The position numbers were made by a program, and so were the translations under genes. Shown piece by piece: positions 1-6,676 of a stretch of DNA of 19,552 nucleotides. Below the pieces are notes generated by a model. That model was not told the DNA's origin. It did not search any database and saw nothing but the letters and a program-made list of their open reading frames with translations. Where the stretch lies: assembly GCF_044759095.2 (NCBI RefSeq), contig NZ_JBIYSM020000058.1:1-19552 (forward strand). The letters are read 5' to 3'. The first letter of the stretch is position 1, and each line of letters opens with the position of its first letter. This DNA comes from JBIYSM02 sp044759095. GTDB lineage: Bacteria; Bacillota; Bacilli; Brevibacillales; Brevibacillaceae.

Positions 1-63
1 ATAAAAAAAGCTTCGATTGAAGCCCTCTCGAAGAAGCTGGTTCTTCGTTAGAGGAAACTTTTT

Positions 64-132
64 ATGCGTTCCGGAAAGTTTGTTTCAGGACGCTTTCACA
101 CGGTGAAGCCCTTAAACTTTCCTACACGATAA
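64..132 (+). CDS. Candidate 22-residue leader-like peptide, repeat copy 1
   Basis: An ATG at 64 is preceded by AGAGGA with eight bases between, good Shine-Dalgarno spacing, and runs 22 codons to TAA at 130-132. The peptide begins MRSGKFVSGR and ends KPLNFPTR; it is basic with no membrane segment. The AGAGG of the ribosome binding site is the 3' arm of hairpin B (24-54), so folding would hide it, a layout typical of regulatory leaders. No downstream gene on this strand would be controlled, which weakens the idea. It could be chance inside a structured repeat. Confidence 0.25.
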   Translation: MRSGKFVSGRFHTVKPLNFPTR

Positions 133-191
133 AAAAAGCTTCGATTGAAGCCCTCTCGAAGAAGCTGGTTCTTCGTTAGAGGAAACTTTTT

Positions 192-260
192 ATGCGTTCC
201 GGAAAGTTTGTTTCAGGACGCTTTCACACGGTGAAGCCCTTAAACTTTCCTACACGATAA
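192..260 (+). CDS. Candidate 22-residue leader-like peptide, repeat copy 2
   Basis: Second identical copy of the short frame starting at 64, displaced by 128 bp, with the same sequestered AGAGGA site upstream. The stop codon is supplied by the first bases of the next repeat unit. Confidence 0.25.
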   Translation: MRSGKFVSGRFHTVKPLNFPTR

Positions 261-319
261 AAAAAGCTTCGATTGAAGCCCTCTCGAAGAAGCTGGTTCT
301 TCGTTAGAGGAAACTTTTT

Positions 320-388
320 ATGCGTTCCGGAAAGTTTGTTTCAGGACGCTTTCACACGGTGAAGCCCTTAAACTTTCCTACACGATAA
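320..388 (+). CDS. Candidate 22-residue leader-like peptide, repeat copy 3
   Basis: Third copy of the short frame. Its stop codon TAA (386-388) lies in the four bases that continue the repeat period before the sequence diverges, so the frame is intact even in the last unit. This is slightly better than chance would require, but not proof of translation. Confidence 0.25.
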   Translation: MRSGKFVSGRFHTVKPLNFPTR

Positions 389-544
389 GAAAACCTAGCC
401 GACTTAAGCGATCGCTGGTGTCGGCTGGGGCCCCGAACACTTCTCTAGTGGCTGTATGGGATGTCCAAATTTATAAATTCTTATACACTCAAAAAGGGCT
501 GGAGGAACTCCTGAGTTCGCCCCGCCCCTTCACTCTAAAATGGT
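385..544. other. Noncoding stretch with nested hairpin between repeat array and ger operon
   Basis: No gene is seen here. AGCCGAC 397-403 pairs with GTCGGCT 420-426, and inside that stem AGC/GCT flank GATC (407-416), giving a two-tier hairpin. GGGGCCCC 427-434 is a perfect palindrome. The right part (491-527) holds the terminator of the ger operon. Positions 386-409 closely resemble 19385-19408 at the other end of the window. Confidence 0.6.
491..527 (-). terminator. Intrinsic terminator of the gerA operon
   Basis: Read on the minus strand, a compound stem lies 18 bases beyond the gerAC stop: outer GGGC (rc of 524-527) with GCCC (rc of 496-499), inner GAACTC/GAGTTC (505-518), followed by five T's (rc of 491-495). 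The inner loop is tight, so the true fold may open the inner pairs. Confidence 0.6.
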
Positions 545-1630
545 TTATTCTTTCACATTCGTCAAAGGTTCAACATAAATTCGATAATCGACGGTAAACT
601 TCATTTTTTCCCAGTAACGCAACCACTCTTCTTTCGTCAATGGCTTGCCAAACGGAGTAAGGGTGAGTGTTCCCGTTTGCAGGGGATCCACTTTCCACTC
701 TTGCATTTTTTTTAGCAACTCCGTCGTTCGTCTTTCCAAATACGTTTTGATCTCTTTATTGAGATCTGCTAATTCATCTTCATCGAGTATTTTTTTATCC
801 CCCCGGTACTCCTCGATTCTGCCGTCCAGATCGACTTGGAGTGAAATCGACGAAAAATCTCGACTGAACTTCATTCGGGCATTGGAGCGGACATGGCCGA
901 TCGTGACCGCTAATTCCGGTATGGCAAGCACTTTCAGGTAGTGATCATTGTCGACGAGTTGGATGATTTGATCGTCCATCTCTTTCACGCTCCCTATGAG
1001 CTTGTCATGACTGAAAAAAGCGGTTCCCTCGTAGCTGAAACTGTTTTTGCTGACCTTGAAGACTGGCAGGATCGGATCCGCTAACGGGGTGTATAATGTT
1101 TTCATAAATTGATGCAGATTGACGATCGTCATTTCACCTTGCCTGTATTTCTCATAGTGCTTTAACATGCGATACAGATAATAATCAAAGTTTGCGTGTT
1201 TATTTAATTGATTTTGGATGTACTCCTCAAAATTTCCTTTCACAATCACGAGATAGAGTCGTTGGGAGATATCAGGGTCTGTCAGCAGGGTATTGATCAG
1301 CGTCATGACTCCTTTTCTCGCAAGGCCTTCGTGAATCAACAGCATTCGGGTTTGTCCGTTTTTCAACTCACGATAATAGATTAAATTGAATTCTTTCCCC
1401 CCCTGCTTCAACAGGTCGACTTGCATGGTGAGCAGACGCTTTTTTTCATTCACAAGCGGCGGCACCACCGTGCTGATTTTCAACTTTCCGTCTCTCCCTT
1501 CACTGACAGACCAAAAAATCACAGGGGCGATATCTTCAATCGTATTGTTCTCGACAAACGGGGAGCATCCTGACGTCAATACGATGCTGATTAACATGGC
1601 CCATAACGCAGCCCGTTTCGCATGCCCCAT
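545..1630 (-). CDS. gerAC: Spore germination receptor lipoprotein, Ger(x)C family
   Basis: C subunit of a nutrient germinant receptor, a lipoprotein of the spore inner membrane needed for receptor function. The 361-residue protein starts with a basic lipoprotein signal peptide (residues 1-21) and a lipobox ending in LTSGC, with Cys22 as the lipidated residue. The rest is soluble and typical in length (about 370) of Ger(x)C proteins; the repeated short charged strands and the tail ending near YRIYVEPL fit the family. The ATG at 1630 was chosen over an upstream in-frame GTG at 1708 because it sits 2 bp after the gerAB stop, has AAAGGGG upstream and begins the signal peptide directly; the longer frame would overlap gerAB by 76 bp. 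Last gene of the operon. The GerAC assignment rests on family features and operon position. Confidence 0.9.
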   Translation of the reverse strand: MGHAKRAALWAMLISIVLTSGCSPFVENNTIEDIAPVIFWSVSEGRDGKLKISTVVPPLVNEKKRLLTMQVDLLKQGGKEFNLIYYRELKNGQTRMLLIHEGLARKGVMTLINTLLTDPDISQRLYLVIVKGNFEEYIQNQLNKHANFDYYLYRMLKHYEKYRQGEMTIVNLHQFMKTLYTPLADPILPVFKVSKNSFSYEGTAFFSHDKLIGSVKEMDDQIIQLVDNDHYLKVLAIPELAVTIGHVRSNARMKFSRDFSSISLQVDLDGRIEEYRGDKKILDEDELADLNKEIKTYLERRTTELLKKMQEWKVDPLQTGTLTLTPFGKPLTKEEWLRYWEKMKFTVDYRIYVEPLTNVKE

Positions 1631-1632
1631 AG

Positions 1633-2748
1633 CTAGATGCGCCCCTTTCGTTTGACGGCTACCAGAAGCGATGCCGGTACCACCAAATAGGTGAATGCCC
1701 CTAACCACATCGTAAGGTTCAGCAACCTGTTCTGTTCGGCTTCAGTTTGCCAGAACCACTGATTTACGATGAGGATCCATGCCATAATCAAACCGCAGCT
1801 TGTCATAAACCCGATTCGAGTGGTCTCTTTCTGCACTCTTCCTGCCGTGATTCGGATGGCTCCATATATGAATAAAAGGAACAGGGCAACAACCAAAATG
1901 AGATGAAACATATGTACGGAGATCAAAATGATATCAATCCGCTCAAATACGGGAGACTGCAGAAACCGTACCATATGAACCACGGGAAAATTGATTTTGC
2001 TCAAGTAATGGGATCCAAAAAATAATAGCGATGTAACAAACACCAACACGTATTCAAGGATCGTGATGGTATTTGCAATCGTCAGGTATTTTAACATCCT
2101 TTGCTTTGTGTCCAGCCATGGACCCAAAAAGATCAGGTATTCCGGCCCTGACAAAGCTGACCAGACGAATAACAACTCCTTCCACGACTGCAGCGACCAG
2201 TCTGTCGGTATCAAGGGATATAAATCGTGAAGAGCCGCAATCGGCGGCAAGAAAAAAGGATAAAATAATAAAACCAGCCAAATCGTACTAAAAAATGCGA
2301 TGACGACAAAGCGTATCGTTTTTTCCATTCCTTTCGCGGCTATGTAGCAGCATATCAGCAGAATACAGAGAATCAGCCAATTTTTATCCATCGAGGGGAA
2401 GATAAATTCTTGGACAATGTCCAGTTTCCCCACTGTGATAACCGTTATATTTATCAACATGATAAACAAACCGACAAGAGCAAAAAAACGAACCGCCCGT
2501 TTACCAAAAAGCTCCACAAATCCTTGGTACCCCTTAGTGGCAAAATCCGAAGAAAACCATTTTGACAATAAAATCAGATTGATCTGCGATAATAATCCGA
2601 TGCCGATAATCCCCCAGATCATGTAGGGATGAACCAAATACGTGGGCATGATGATGAAAAAGTAGAGCATTTGCAATCGGTTCGCCAAAAACAGGAGATA
2701 AATGCCGCCAAAGGTAGACGTTTTGTCATATAGCGAAAAAGCAGTCAC
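1633..2748 (-). CDS. gerAB: Spore germination permease subunit, GerAB family
   Basis: B subunit of the germinant receptor, a spore inner membrane protein of the APC transporter superfamily that carries the germinant-binding pocket in characterised GerA receptors. The 371-residue protein is hydrophobic almost throughout, with about ten membrane segments beginning near residue 12, matching the family's usual length and fold. It starts at GTG (2746-2748), 4 bp after the gerAA stop, with AAAGGAGATGA lying inside the end of gerAA; this argues for translational coupling. The germinant cannot be predicted from sequence. Confidence 0.92.
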   Translation of the reverse strand: MTAFSLYDKTSTFGGIYLLFLANRLQMLYFFIIMPTYLVHPYMIWGIIGIGLLSQINLILLSKWFSSDFATKGYQGFVELFGKRAVRFFALVGLFIMLINITVITVGKLDIVQEFIFPSMDKNWLILCILLICCYIAAKGMEKTIRFVVIAFFSTIWLVLLFYPFFLPPIAALHDLYPLIPTDWSLQSWKELLFVWSALSGPEYLIFLGPWLDTKQRMLKYLTIANTITILEYVLVFVTSLLFFGSHYLSKINFPVVHMVRFLQSPVFERIDIILISVHMFHLILVVALFLLFIYGAIRITAGRVQKETTRIGFMTSCGLIMAWILIVNQWFWQTEAEQNRLLNLTMWLGAFTYLVVPASLLVAVKRKGRI

Positions 2749-2752
2749 GTAA

Positions 2753-4168
2753 TCATCTCCTTTGGCTGTATCGCCATTTGTGCAGAGGGCGTAAAGAATC
2801 GGGACGGGTTTTCATCCAAGGCAAGGGACCTCGTATGAAAAGATCGATCCAATCCCTCCAGTAAAACGGAGCTACCGGTGCAAAATAAGGTTGTTTCAGA
2901 GAACTAAGCCCGTTCAGATGTGCGAGAACAACTACCATGCCAAGCACGATTCCCCAAATCCCCAAAAGAGATGAGAGGAGAAGAAAAACAAATTGAATGA
3001 GCGTGTTTGATTTGGTCATCAGATAATTGGGAACCAGGAACGAAGCGATGGCGGAAATCCCCACTACCACAATCAACACTTTGCTGGCAAAACCGGCTGC
3101 AACCGCTGCGTCCCCAATGACAATGCCGCCAATCACCCCCAAGGTTTGACCTGTTTTTGTCGGCATTCGCAGACTGGCTTCCTTGATGATTTCCAGGGTG
3201 ATTAACATCAGAAACGCTTCCCAAAAAGGAGTCAGGGGCAATTTGCTTCTGGACTCCAATAGGACAATCAAGATTTCCAGCGGAATCATCTGATAGTGAT
3301 GGGTGGTTAGCGCTACATAGATTGGTAATGTTACCGTCGAAAGAAAATAGCTTACATATCGAATGCAGCGCAAAAAACTGGCGATGATCCAGCGATGGAT
3401 GTAGTCATCGGGAGATTGAAACAGATGGAAAAATGAGATGGGAGCAATTAAGGCAAACGGCGTATTGTCAACCAGCAAGATAATTTTTCCGATACCCAAA
3501 GAGTAAGCACAGGCATCCGGACGGTCTGTTTGTTGAAACTGGGGAAATACGCTATTGCCATGGTCTTCCATGAAAGCGGCAAGTTGGGACGAATCAAGAA
3601 ATTGGTCAAAATCAATATGGGAGATTTTCCGTCTTGCGATGGACACAAATTCGGGATTGGTCAATCCTTCGACGTACAGAAGGACAACCGTTGTTTTACT
3701 GAGGGAACCGACTGTAAACTTCTCCGTTTTGAGTTCTGTCAAGGGAAGCCGCCTGCGAATCAATGTGATGTTTTGTTCCAATTGTTCGCTGAAGCTGTCT
3801 TTCGGTCCAAACAAAACGGTTTCCGTTTGGGTTGATTCGATGCCGCGACTCAACGGATTTTGAAGGTGCACCGCCCACCAAACATTTTGCAAAGAGTCAG
3901 TCAGAAGTATCGACCCTTGCAATAGCCGCTTTTGCGCCTCTTCCAAAGTGGTGATTCTGGATACCTTGGAGGTGGCAATGCATTCATAAATCGTATCATG
4001 GGAACAGCGCATCAGCGGTTCGATCACGGCTTCATTCAAACGCTCGTGATCGATTAATGTTCGGATGTACAGAAGGGTAACCTTATGCCTATCATTGATT
4101 GGGCGTTCCAATATTTCCGCATCATCCATATTGGCCAGCATACGTCGAAGGGCATCTATCGTAAGCAT
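2753..4168 (-). CDS. gerAA: Spore germination receptor subunit, GerAA family
   Basis: A subunit of the germinant receptor; GerA complexes act as germinant-gated ion channels in the spore inner membrane. The 471-residue protein has a soluble N-terminal part (about 1-255) with the family signature GPKDSFSE (121-128) and RRRLP (138-142), then a membrane part (about 260-416). Between the helices it carries EASLRMP and the glycine-rich QTLGVIGGIVIGDAAVAAG (341-359), a hallmark of the family. The tail PYFAPVAPF (427-435) is also typical. The ATG has AGGTGATG upstream at good spacing. First gene of a three-gene operon in AA-AB-AC order, no sign of damage. Confidence 0.95.
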   Translation of the reverse strand: MLTIDALRRMLANMDDAEILERPINDRHKVTLLYIRTLIDHERLNEAVIEPLMRCSHDTIYECIATSKVSRITTLEEAQKRLLQGSILLTDSLQNVWWAVHLQNPLSRGIESTQTETVLFGPKDSFSEQLEQNITLIRRRLPLTELKTEKFTVGSLSKTTVVLLYVEGLTNPEFVSIARRKISHIDFDQFLDSSQLAAFMEDHGNSVFPQFQQTDRPDACAYSLGIGKIILLVDNTPFALIAPISFFHLFQSPDDYIHRWIIASFLRCIRYVSYFLSTVTLPIYVALTTHHYQMIPLEILIVLLESRSKLPLTPFWEAFLMLITLEIIKEASLRMPTKTGQTLGVIGGIVIGDAAVAAGFASKVLIVVVGISAIASFLVPNYLMTKSNTLIQFVFLLLSSLLGIWGIVLGMVVVLAHLNGLSSLKQPYFAPVAPFYWRDWIDLFIRGPLPWMKTRPDSLRPLHKWRYSQRR

Positions 4169-4241
4169 AAGTATTCATCACCTGATGTTTTCAATTTGGT
4201 AAGGTACTTTGGAAAATAGTGTATATGTAATGATCCGCTTT

Positions 4242-4271
4242 TATTATGATCTGTTCTGCTTCTTTTCATCC
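4242..4271 (-). promoter_or_regulatory. Candidate sigma-G (forespore) promoter of gerA operon
   Basis: On the minus strand a GGATG -35 element (rc of 4267-4271) and a CATAATA -10 element (rc of 4242-4248) are separated by exactly 18 bases. The -10 fits the Bacillus sigma-G consensus and the -35 differs at one position. The predicted transcript has a leader of roughly 65 bases before gerAA, which is the expected regulon. Sigma-F recognises similar elements. Confidence 0.5.
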
Positions 4272-4316
4272 AAAACGGGAATATCTAATGTTAGGTATGG
4301 TAAAGGAGAGATGGAA

Positions 4317-4616
4317 ATGCAGAAAGTGTTGGTTGCTATTCCTGGAGATGAGGTATGGATTCAGGAGGTAACGGCGGGCACAAAGCCATTTCGTGAACTT
4401 GTGGGCGGTCCACTCGATTGTATTCAGCTGGGAGGCGGTTTTATTTTATACTGTAATCAAGACGGCAGCATGAAGGATTTACCTGTGAATCCCCATTTTG
4501 CCCAAGGAATCATTAAGGGGCCGTTTGTCATAACGAAAACGGAGCAAGAGGGGAAGGATGCCGGGTTAGACGAAGAGGACGTGCAATTTGTCATGAAAAC
4601 GTTCATTCGAACGTAA
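4317..4616 (+). CDS. DUF3846 domain protein of unknown function
   Basis: A 99-residue protein. The pattern PFRELVGGPLDCIQLGGG followed by LYCNQDGSMKDLPVNPHFA (a short strand, then 'N-x-x-G' and 'LPxN'), then GIIKGPFVIT and an acidic D/E-rich tail, is that of the DUF3846 family, small proteins common in Bacillota and their phages with no assigned function. The second of two close ATGs is chosen because AAAGGAG lies 8 bases before it, while the first (4311) is only 2 bases from it. A longer frame from 4209 lacks a ribosome site and would run across the ger promoter. Transcribed divergently from gerA and convergently with the HxlR gene (stops 3 bp apart). A 6-bp stem (ACGTTC 4599-4604 / GAACGT 4609-4614) spans the stop but lacks a good T-run. 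Confidence 0.8.
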   Translation: MQKVLVAIPGDEVWIQEVTAGTKPFRELVGGPLDCIQLGGGFILYCNQDGSMKDLPVNPHFAQGIIKGPFVITKTEQEGKDAGLDEEDVQFVMKTFIRT

Positions 4617-4619
4617 CCG

Positions 4620-4949
4620 TTATTCATTCTGTCTCTTTCTCTCCTGGTGGCGGTGACCCCATTCGGACATGACATCAAGAACCTCCCTGATGGTTTGTCC
4701 ATACTCGGTTAAGGAATACTCCACTTTTGGAGGTACCTGCGTATACACTTTCCGATCAATAATCCCGTCCTGCTCCAATTCCCGCAATTGTTGGGTCAGC
4801 ATTTTTTGGGTAATTTCCGGCATGTCACGCTTCAGTTCTCCAAATCGTTTCACGCCTTCGGTCAGGTGGCACAGGATCACCGGCTTCCATTTGCCTCCGA
4901 TTACCTTCAGTGTCGTTTCGACGGAACGTTTAAATTCTTGGTTCCCCAT
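4620..4949 (-). CDS. HxlR-family winged-helix transcriptional regulator
   Basis: A 109-residue DNA-binding regulator with a single HxlR domain. The signature is complete: IGGKWKPVILCHL (17-29), RFGELKRDMPEITQKMLTQQ with LRELEQDG in the recognition helix region, and the wing ending VEYSLTEYG. Family members act as dimers; some (YodB, CatR) sense electrophiles or quinones through an N-terminal cysteine. Here the only cysteine is Cys27 within the first helix region, so that redox mechanism is not evident. The ATG at 4949 is favoured over a longer frame to 5090 because it has AAAGGAG 11 bases upstream and matches the family's length. Divergent from the nitrilase operon; the shared intergenic region suggests that it controls this operon and itself. 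Confidence 0.93.
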   Translation of the reverse strand: MGNQEFKRSVETTLKVIGGKWKPVILCHLTEGVKRFGELKRDMPEITQKMLTQQLRELEQDGIIDRKVYTQVPPKVEYSLTEYGQTIREVLDVMSEWGHRHQERKRQNE

Positions 4950-5092
4950 CGTATAGCAGTCTCCTTTGGTATCTATTTGGATACTATGTCTCAAAAAAGT
5001 GTGTACTTGCCTTATAGTTATATACCATCTCATAATAAGTGTACAACATTCACAACTTACCAAATGACTCTTAGCCCAAGGAGGAGGCATAT
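4950..5092. promoter_or_regulatory. Divergent promoter/operator region, hxlR-type gene and nitrilase operon
   Basis: Minus-strand promoter: TTGTAC (rc of 5041-5046), 18 bases, TATAAC (rc of 5017-5022). Plus-strand promoter: TTGCCT 5007-5012, 18 bases, CATAAT 5031-5036. The two overlap face to face, so a single bound repressor could block both. Candidate operator elements are the inverted repeat GTATC 4969-4973 / GATAC 4980-4984, between the HxlR promoter and its start, and two copies of GTGTAC (5001-5006 and 5039-5044) flanking the promoters. Promoters are consensus matches by eye. Confidence 0.45.
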
Positions 5093-5950
5093 ATGAAACT
5101 GAGAGTGTCCGCCGTACAATACCACCTTCATACGATTCACTCGTTTGAGGATTTCGCCAAGCAATCGGAGCATTATCTGAAAACAGCCGAGGAATTTGGT
5201 GCAGATTTTGTGCTGTTCCCCGAATTTTTTACGACGCAATTGATGTCCATCGGTGACAAACAAGGAAATGCCCTAACCATTAATGACTTGCCCGATTTCA
5301 CAGAGCAGTATCGGGATTTGTTTTCATCCTTTGCGAAGCAAATGAACATGCACATTATCGGGGGAACCCATGTCATCCGGAAAGGGGATCGCTTGTACAA
5401 CGTGGCTCATTTGTTCTATCCGGATGGAAGAATCGCAGAACACCCAAAGCTCCACATCACTCCGACGGAAGTAAAGGAATGGAAGATGACCCCCGGTGAC
5501 GGTCTGCAGGTGTTCGAGACCGAAAAGGGAACCATCGCGATGTTGACCTGCTATGACATCGAATTTCCCGAAATCGTTCGGATGGCCAAGGCCAAAGGTG
5601 CTGATGTCATTTTCTGTCCTTCCTGCACGGATGACCGTCATGGATTCCATCGCGTCCGCTACACCAGCCACGCCAGGGCAGTGGAAAACCAGGTCTATGT
5701 CGTCACCACGGGTACGGTAGGTTCCCTTCCTACGGTTGACTTTATGCGGGCGAATTTTGGACAAGCAGCGGTGATCACACCCAACGATATTCCGTTCCCT
5801 CCCCGCGGCATCCTGGTGGAAGGGGAAATCAACCACGATATGATCGTAACCGCTGATCTGGATTTGGAGCTCTTGTATCAGGTTCGTGAAAACGGTTCGG
5901 TCACCACATGGCGCGATCGTCGTACGGACCTCTATCCGGATTGGAAATAA
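5093..5950 (+). CDS. Nitrilase-superfamily carbon-nitrogen hydrolase
   Basis: A 285-residue cytosolic amidase/nitrilase-type hydrolase acting on a C-N bond of an unidentified amide or nitrile. The catalytic triad is visible: Glu44 in FPEFF, Lys119 in PKLHITP and Cys153 in LTCYDIEFPE, with HARAVENQVYVVTTG following as in the superfamily. ATG preceded by AAGGAGG at 8 bases. It resembles the hydrolase half of the fused GNAT/C-N hydrolase proteins (YhcX type) more than formamidase or omega-amidase, judged from the LFPEFFTTQL and THVIRKGDRLYNVAHLF segments. First gene of a three-gene operon with two GNATs; 34 bp separate it from the next. Likely controlled by the divergent HxlR regulator. Confidence 0.93.
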   Translation: MKLRVSAVQYHLHTIHSFEDFAKQSEHYLKTAEEFGADFVLFPEFFTTQLMSIGDKQGNALTINDLPDFTEQYRDLFSSFAKQMNMHIIGGTHVIRKGDRLYNVAHLFYPDGRIAEHPKLHITPTEVKEWKMTPGDGLQVFETEKGTIAMLTCYDIEFPEIVRMAKAKGADVIFCPSCTDDRHGFHRVRYTSHARAVENQVYVVTTGTVGSLPTVDFMRANFGQAAVITPNDIPFPPRGILVEGEINHDMIVTADLDLELLYQVRENGSVTTWRDRRTDLYPDWK

Positions 5951-5984
5951 GCGGGGACCAACTGCTCTTCGAGGAGGTAGAAAC

Positions 5985-6659
5985 ATGTATCGAAAGGAGT
6001 TTTACGTCTTTGACCAGGATCGGCCTCTTCAAGCGGTCATCCGAAATTACGAAGAACGGGACTTCCCCGGTTTAATCCGCGTTCAACAGGAAAGTTTTCC
6101 TCCGCCCTTTCCGTCCGAATTATGGTGGAACGCGGAACAACTGCAAAATCATGTTACCTTGTTTCCGGAAGGCGCCTTGTGTATTGAGGTTGAGGGTCAA
6201 ATCGCAGGATCAATGACGGGCTTGCTCGTTGACTTTGATCCCGGCCATCCGGATCATACCTGGGAAGAGATCACGGACAACGGTTATATTCGCAACCACA
6301 ATCCAAACGGAAATACACTGTATGTCGTCGATATCAGCGTGAGCCCCTCCTATCGAAAATTGGGGTTGGGAAAATGGCTGATGTTATCGATGTATGACGT
6401 CGTTGTCCACAAGGGTTTGGAACGGTTGTTGGGCGGAGGGAGAATGCCTGGCTATCACAAAATGGCGGATGAGATGACCGCAGAGCAATACCTCGAAGCT
6501 GTCATGAAAGGAGAGTTGAAAGATCCGGTCATCACCTTCCTGCTTCGCTGTGGCCGTACCCCCGTTAAGGTGGTGGCAAACTATCTGGAGGATGAAGAAT
6601 CACGCAATTATGGGACGCTGATGGAATGGAAAAATCCGTTTTTCCCATCAAAATCGTAA
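5985..6659 (+). CDS. GNAT-family N-acetyltransferase, YhcX N-domain type
   Basis: A 224-residue GNAT enzyme that would transfer an acyl group from acyl-CoA to an amine. The acetyl-CoA loop is RKLGLGK (124-130) in motif A after VVDISVSPSY; the N-terminal SFPPPFPSELWW (37-48) and the HVTLFPEGALCIEVEGQIAGSMTGL segment are characteristic of the GNAT domain that is fused to a C-N hydrolase in YhcX-like proteins. Here it is a separate protein downstream of that hydrolase. ATG at 5985 has GAGGAGGT at 6 bases; an in-frame ATG at 5886 would overlap the nitrilase and lacks such a site. Substrate unknown. Confidence 0.87.
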   Translation: MYRKEFYVFDQDRPLQAVIRNYEERDFPGLIRVQQESFPPPFPSELWWNAEQLQNHVTLFPEGALCIEVEGQIAGSMTGLLVDFDPGHPDHTWEEITDNGYIRNHNPNGNTLYVVDISVSPSYRKLGLGKWLMLSMYDVVVHKGLERLLGGGRMPGYHKMADEMTAEQYLEAVMKGELKDPVITFLLRCGRTPVKVVANYLEDEESRNYGTLMEWKNPFFPSKS

Positions 6660-6676
6660 CGAGGAGAATGATAAAA

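Larger units (their letters stand above)
1..388. repeat. Three perfect 128-bp tandem repeats, highly structured
   Basis: Units 1-128, 129-256 and 257-384 are identical; the next four bases (ATAA) continue the period to 388. The array may extend beyond the left edge, so copy number is a minimum. In unit 1: hairpin A is GCTTC 10-14 / GAAGC 19-23 beside seven A's, which on the minus strand reads as a stem followed by seven T's, terminator-like. Hairpin B pairs CCTCTCGAAGAA 24-35 with TTCTTCG 41-47 plus AGAGG 50-54 (12 bp, two-base bulge, loop GCTGG). Hairpin C pairs GCGT/CC 66-72 with GGACGC 88-93. Hairpin D is TTCAC 95-99 / GTGAA 103-107. GGAAAGTTT 73-81 is perfectly complementary to AAACTTTCC 114-122, a possible long-range pairing competing with C. 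Identity between copies implies recent duplication or active homogenisation. Family not recognised; an assembly duplication cannot be excluded. Confidence 0.95.

Noticed and set aside
1..388. CRISPR array
   Set aside because: The 128-bp units are contiguous and identical, with no short repeats separated by unique spacers.
385..440. Insertion sequence end or group II intron boundary
   Set aside because: The nested hairpin is suggestive, but no transposase, reverse transcriptase or target duplication is seen, so it is kept only as a structural observation.
1633..1708. N-terminal extension of gerAC overlapping gerAB
   Set aside because: The extension lacks a ribosome site and would bury the lipoprotein signal peptide; the ATG at 1630 restores a standard lipoprotein.
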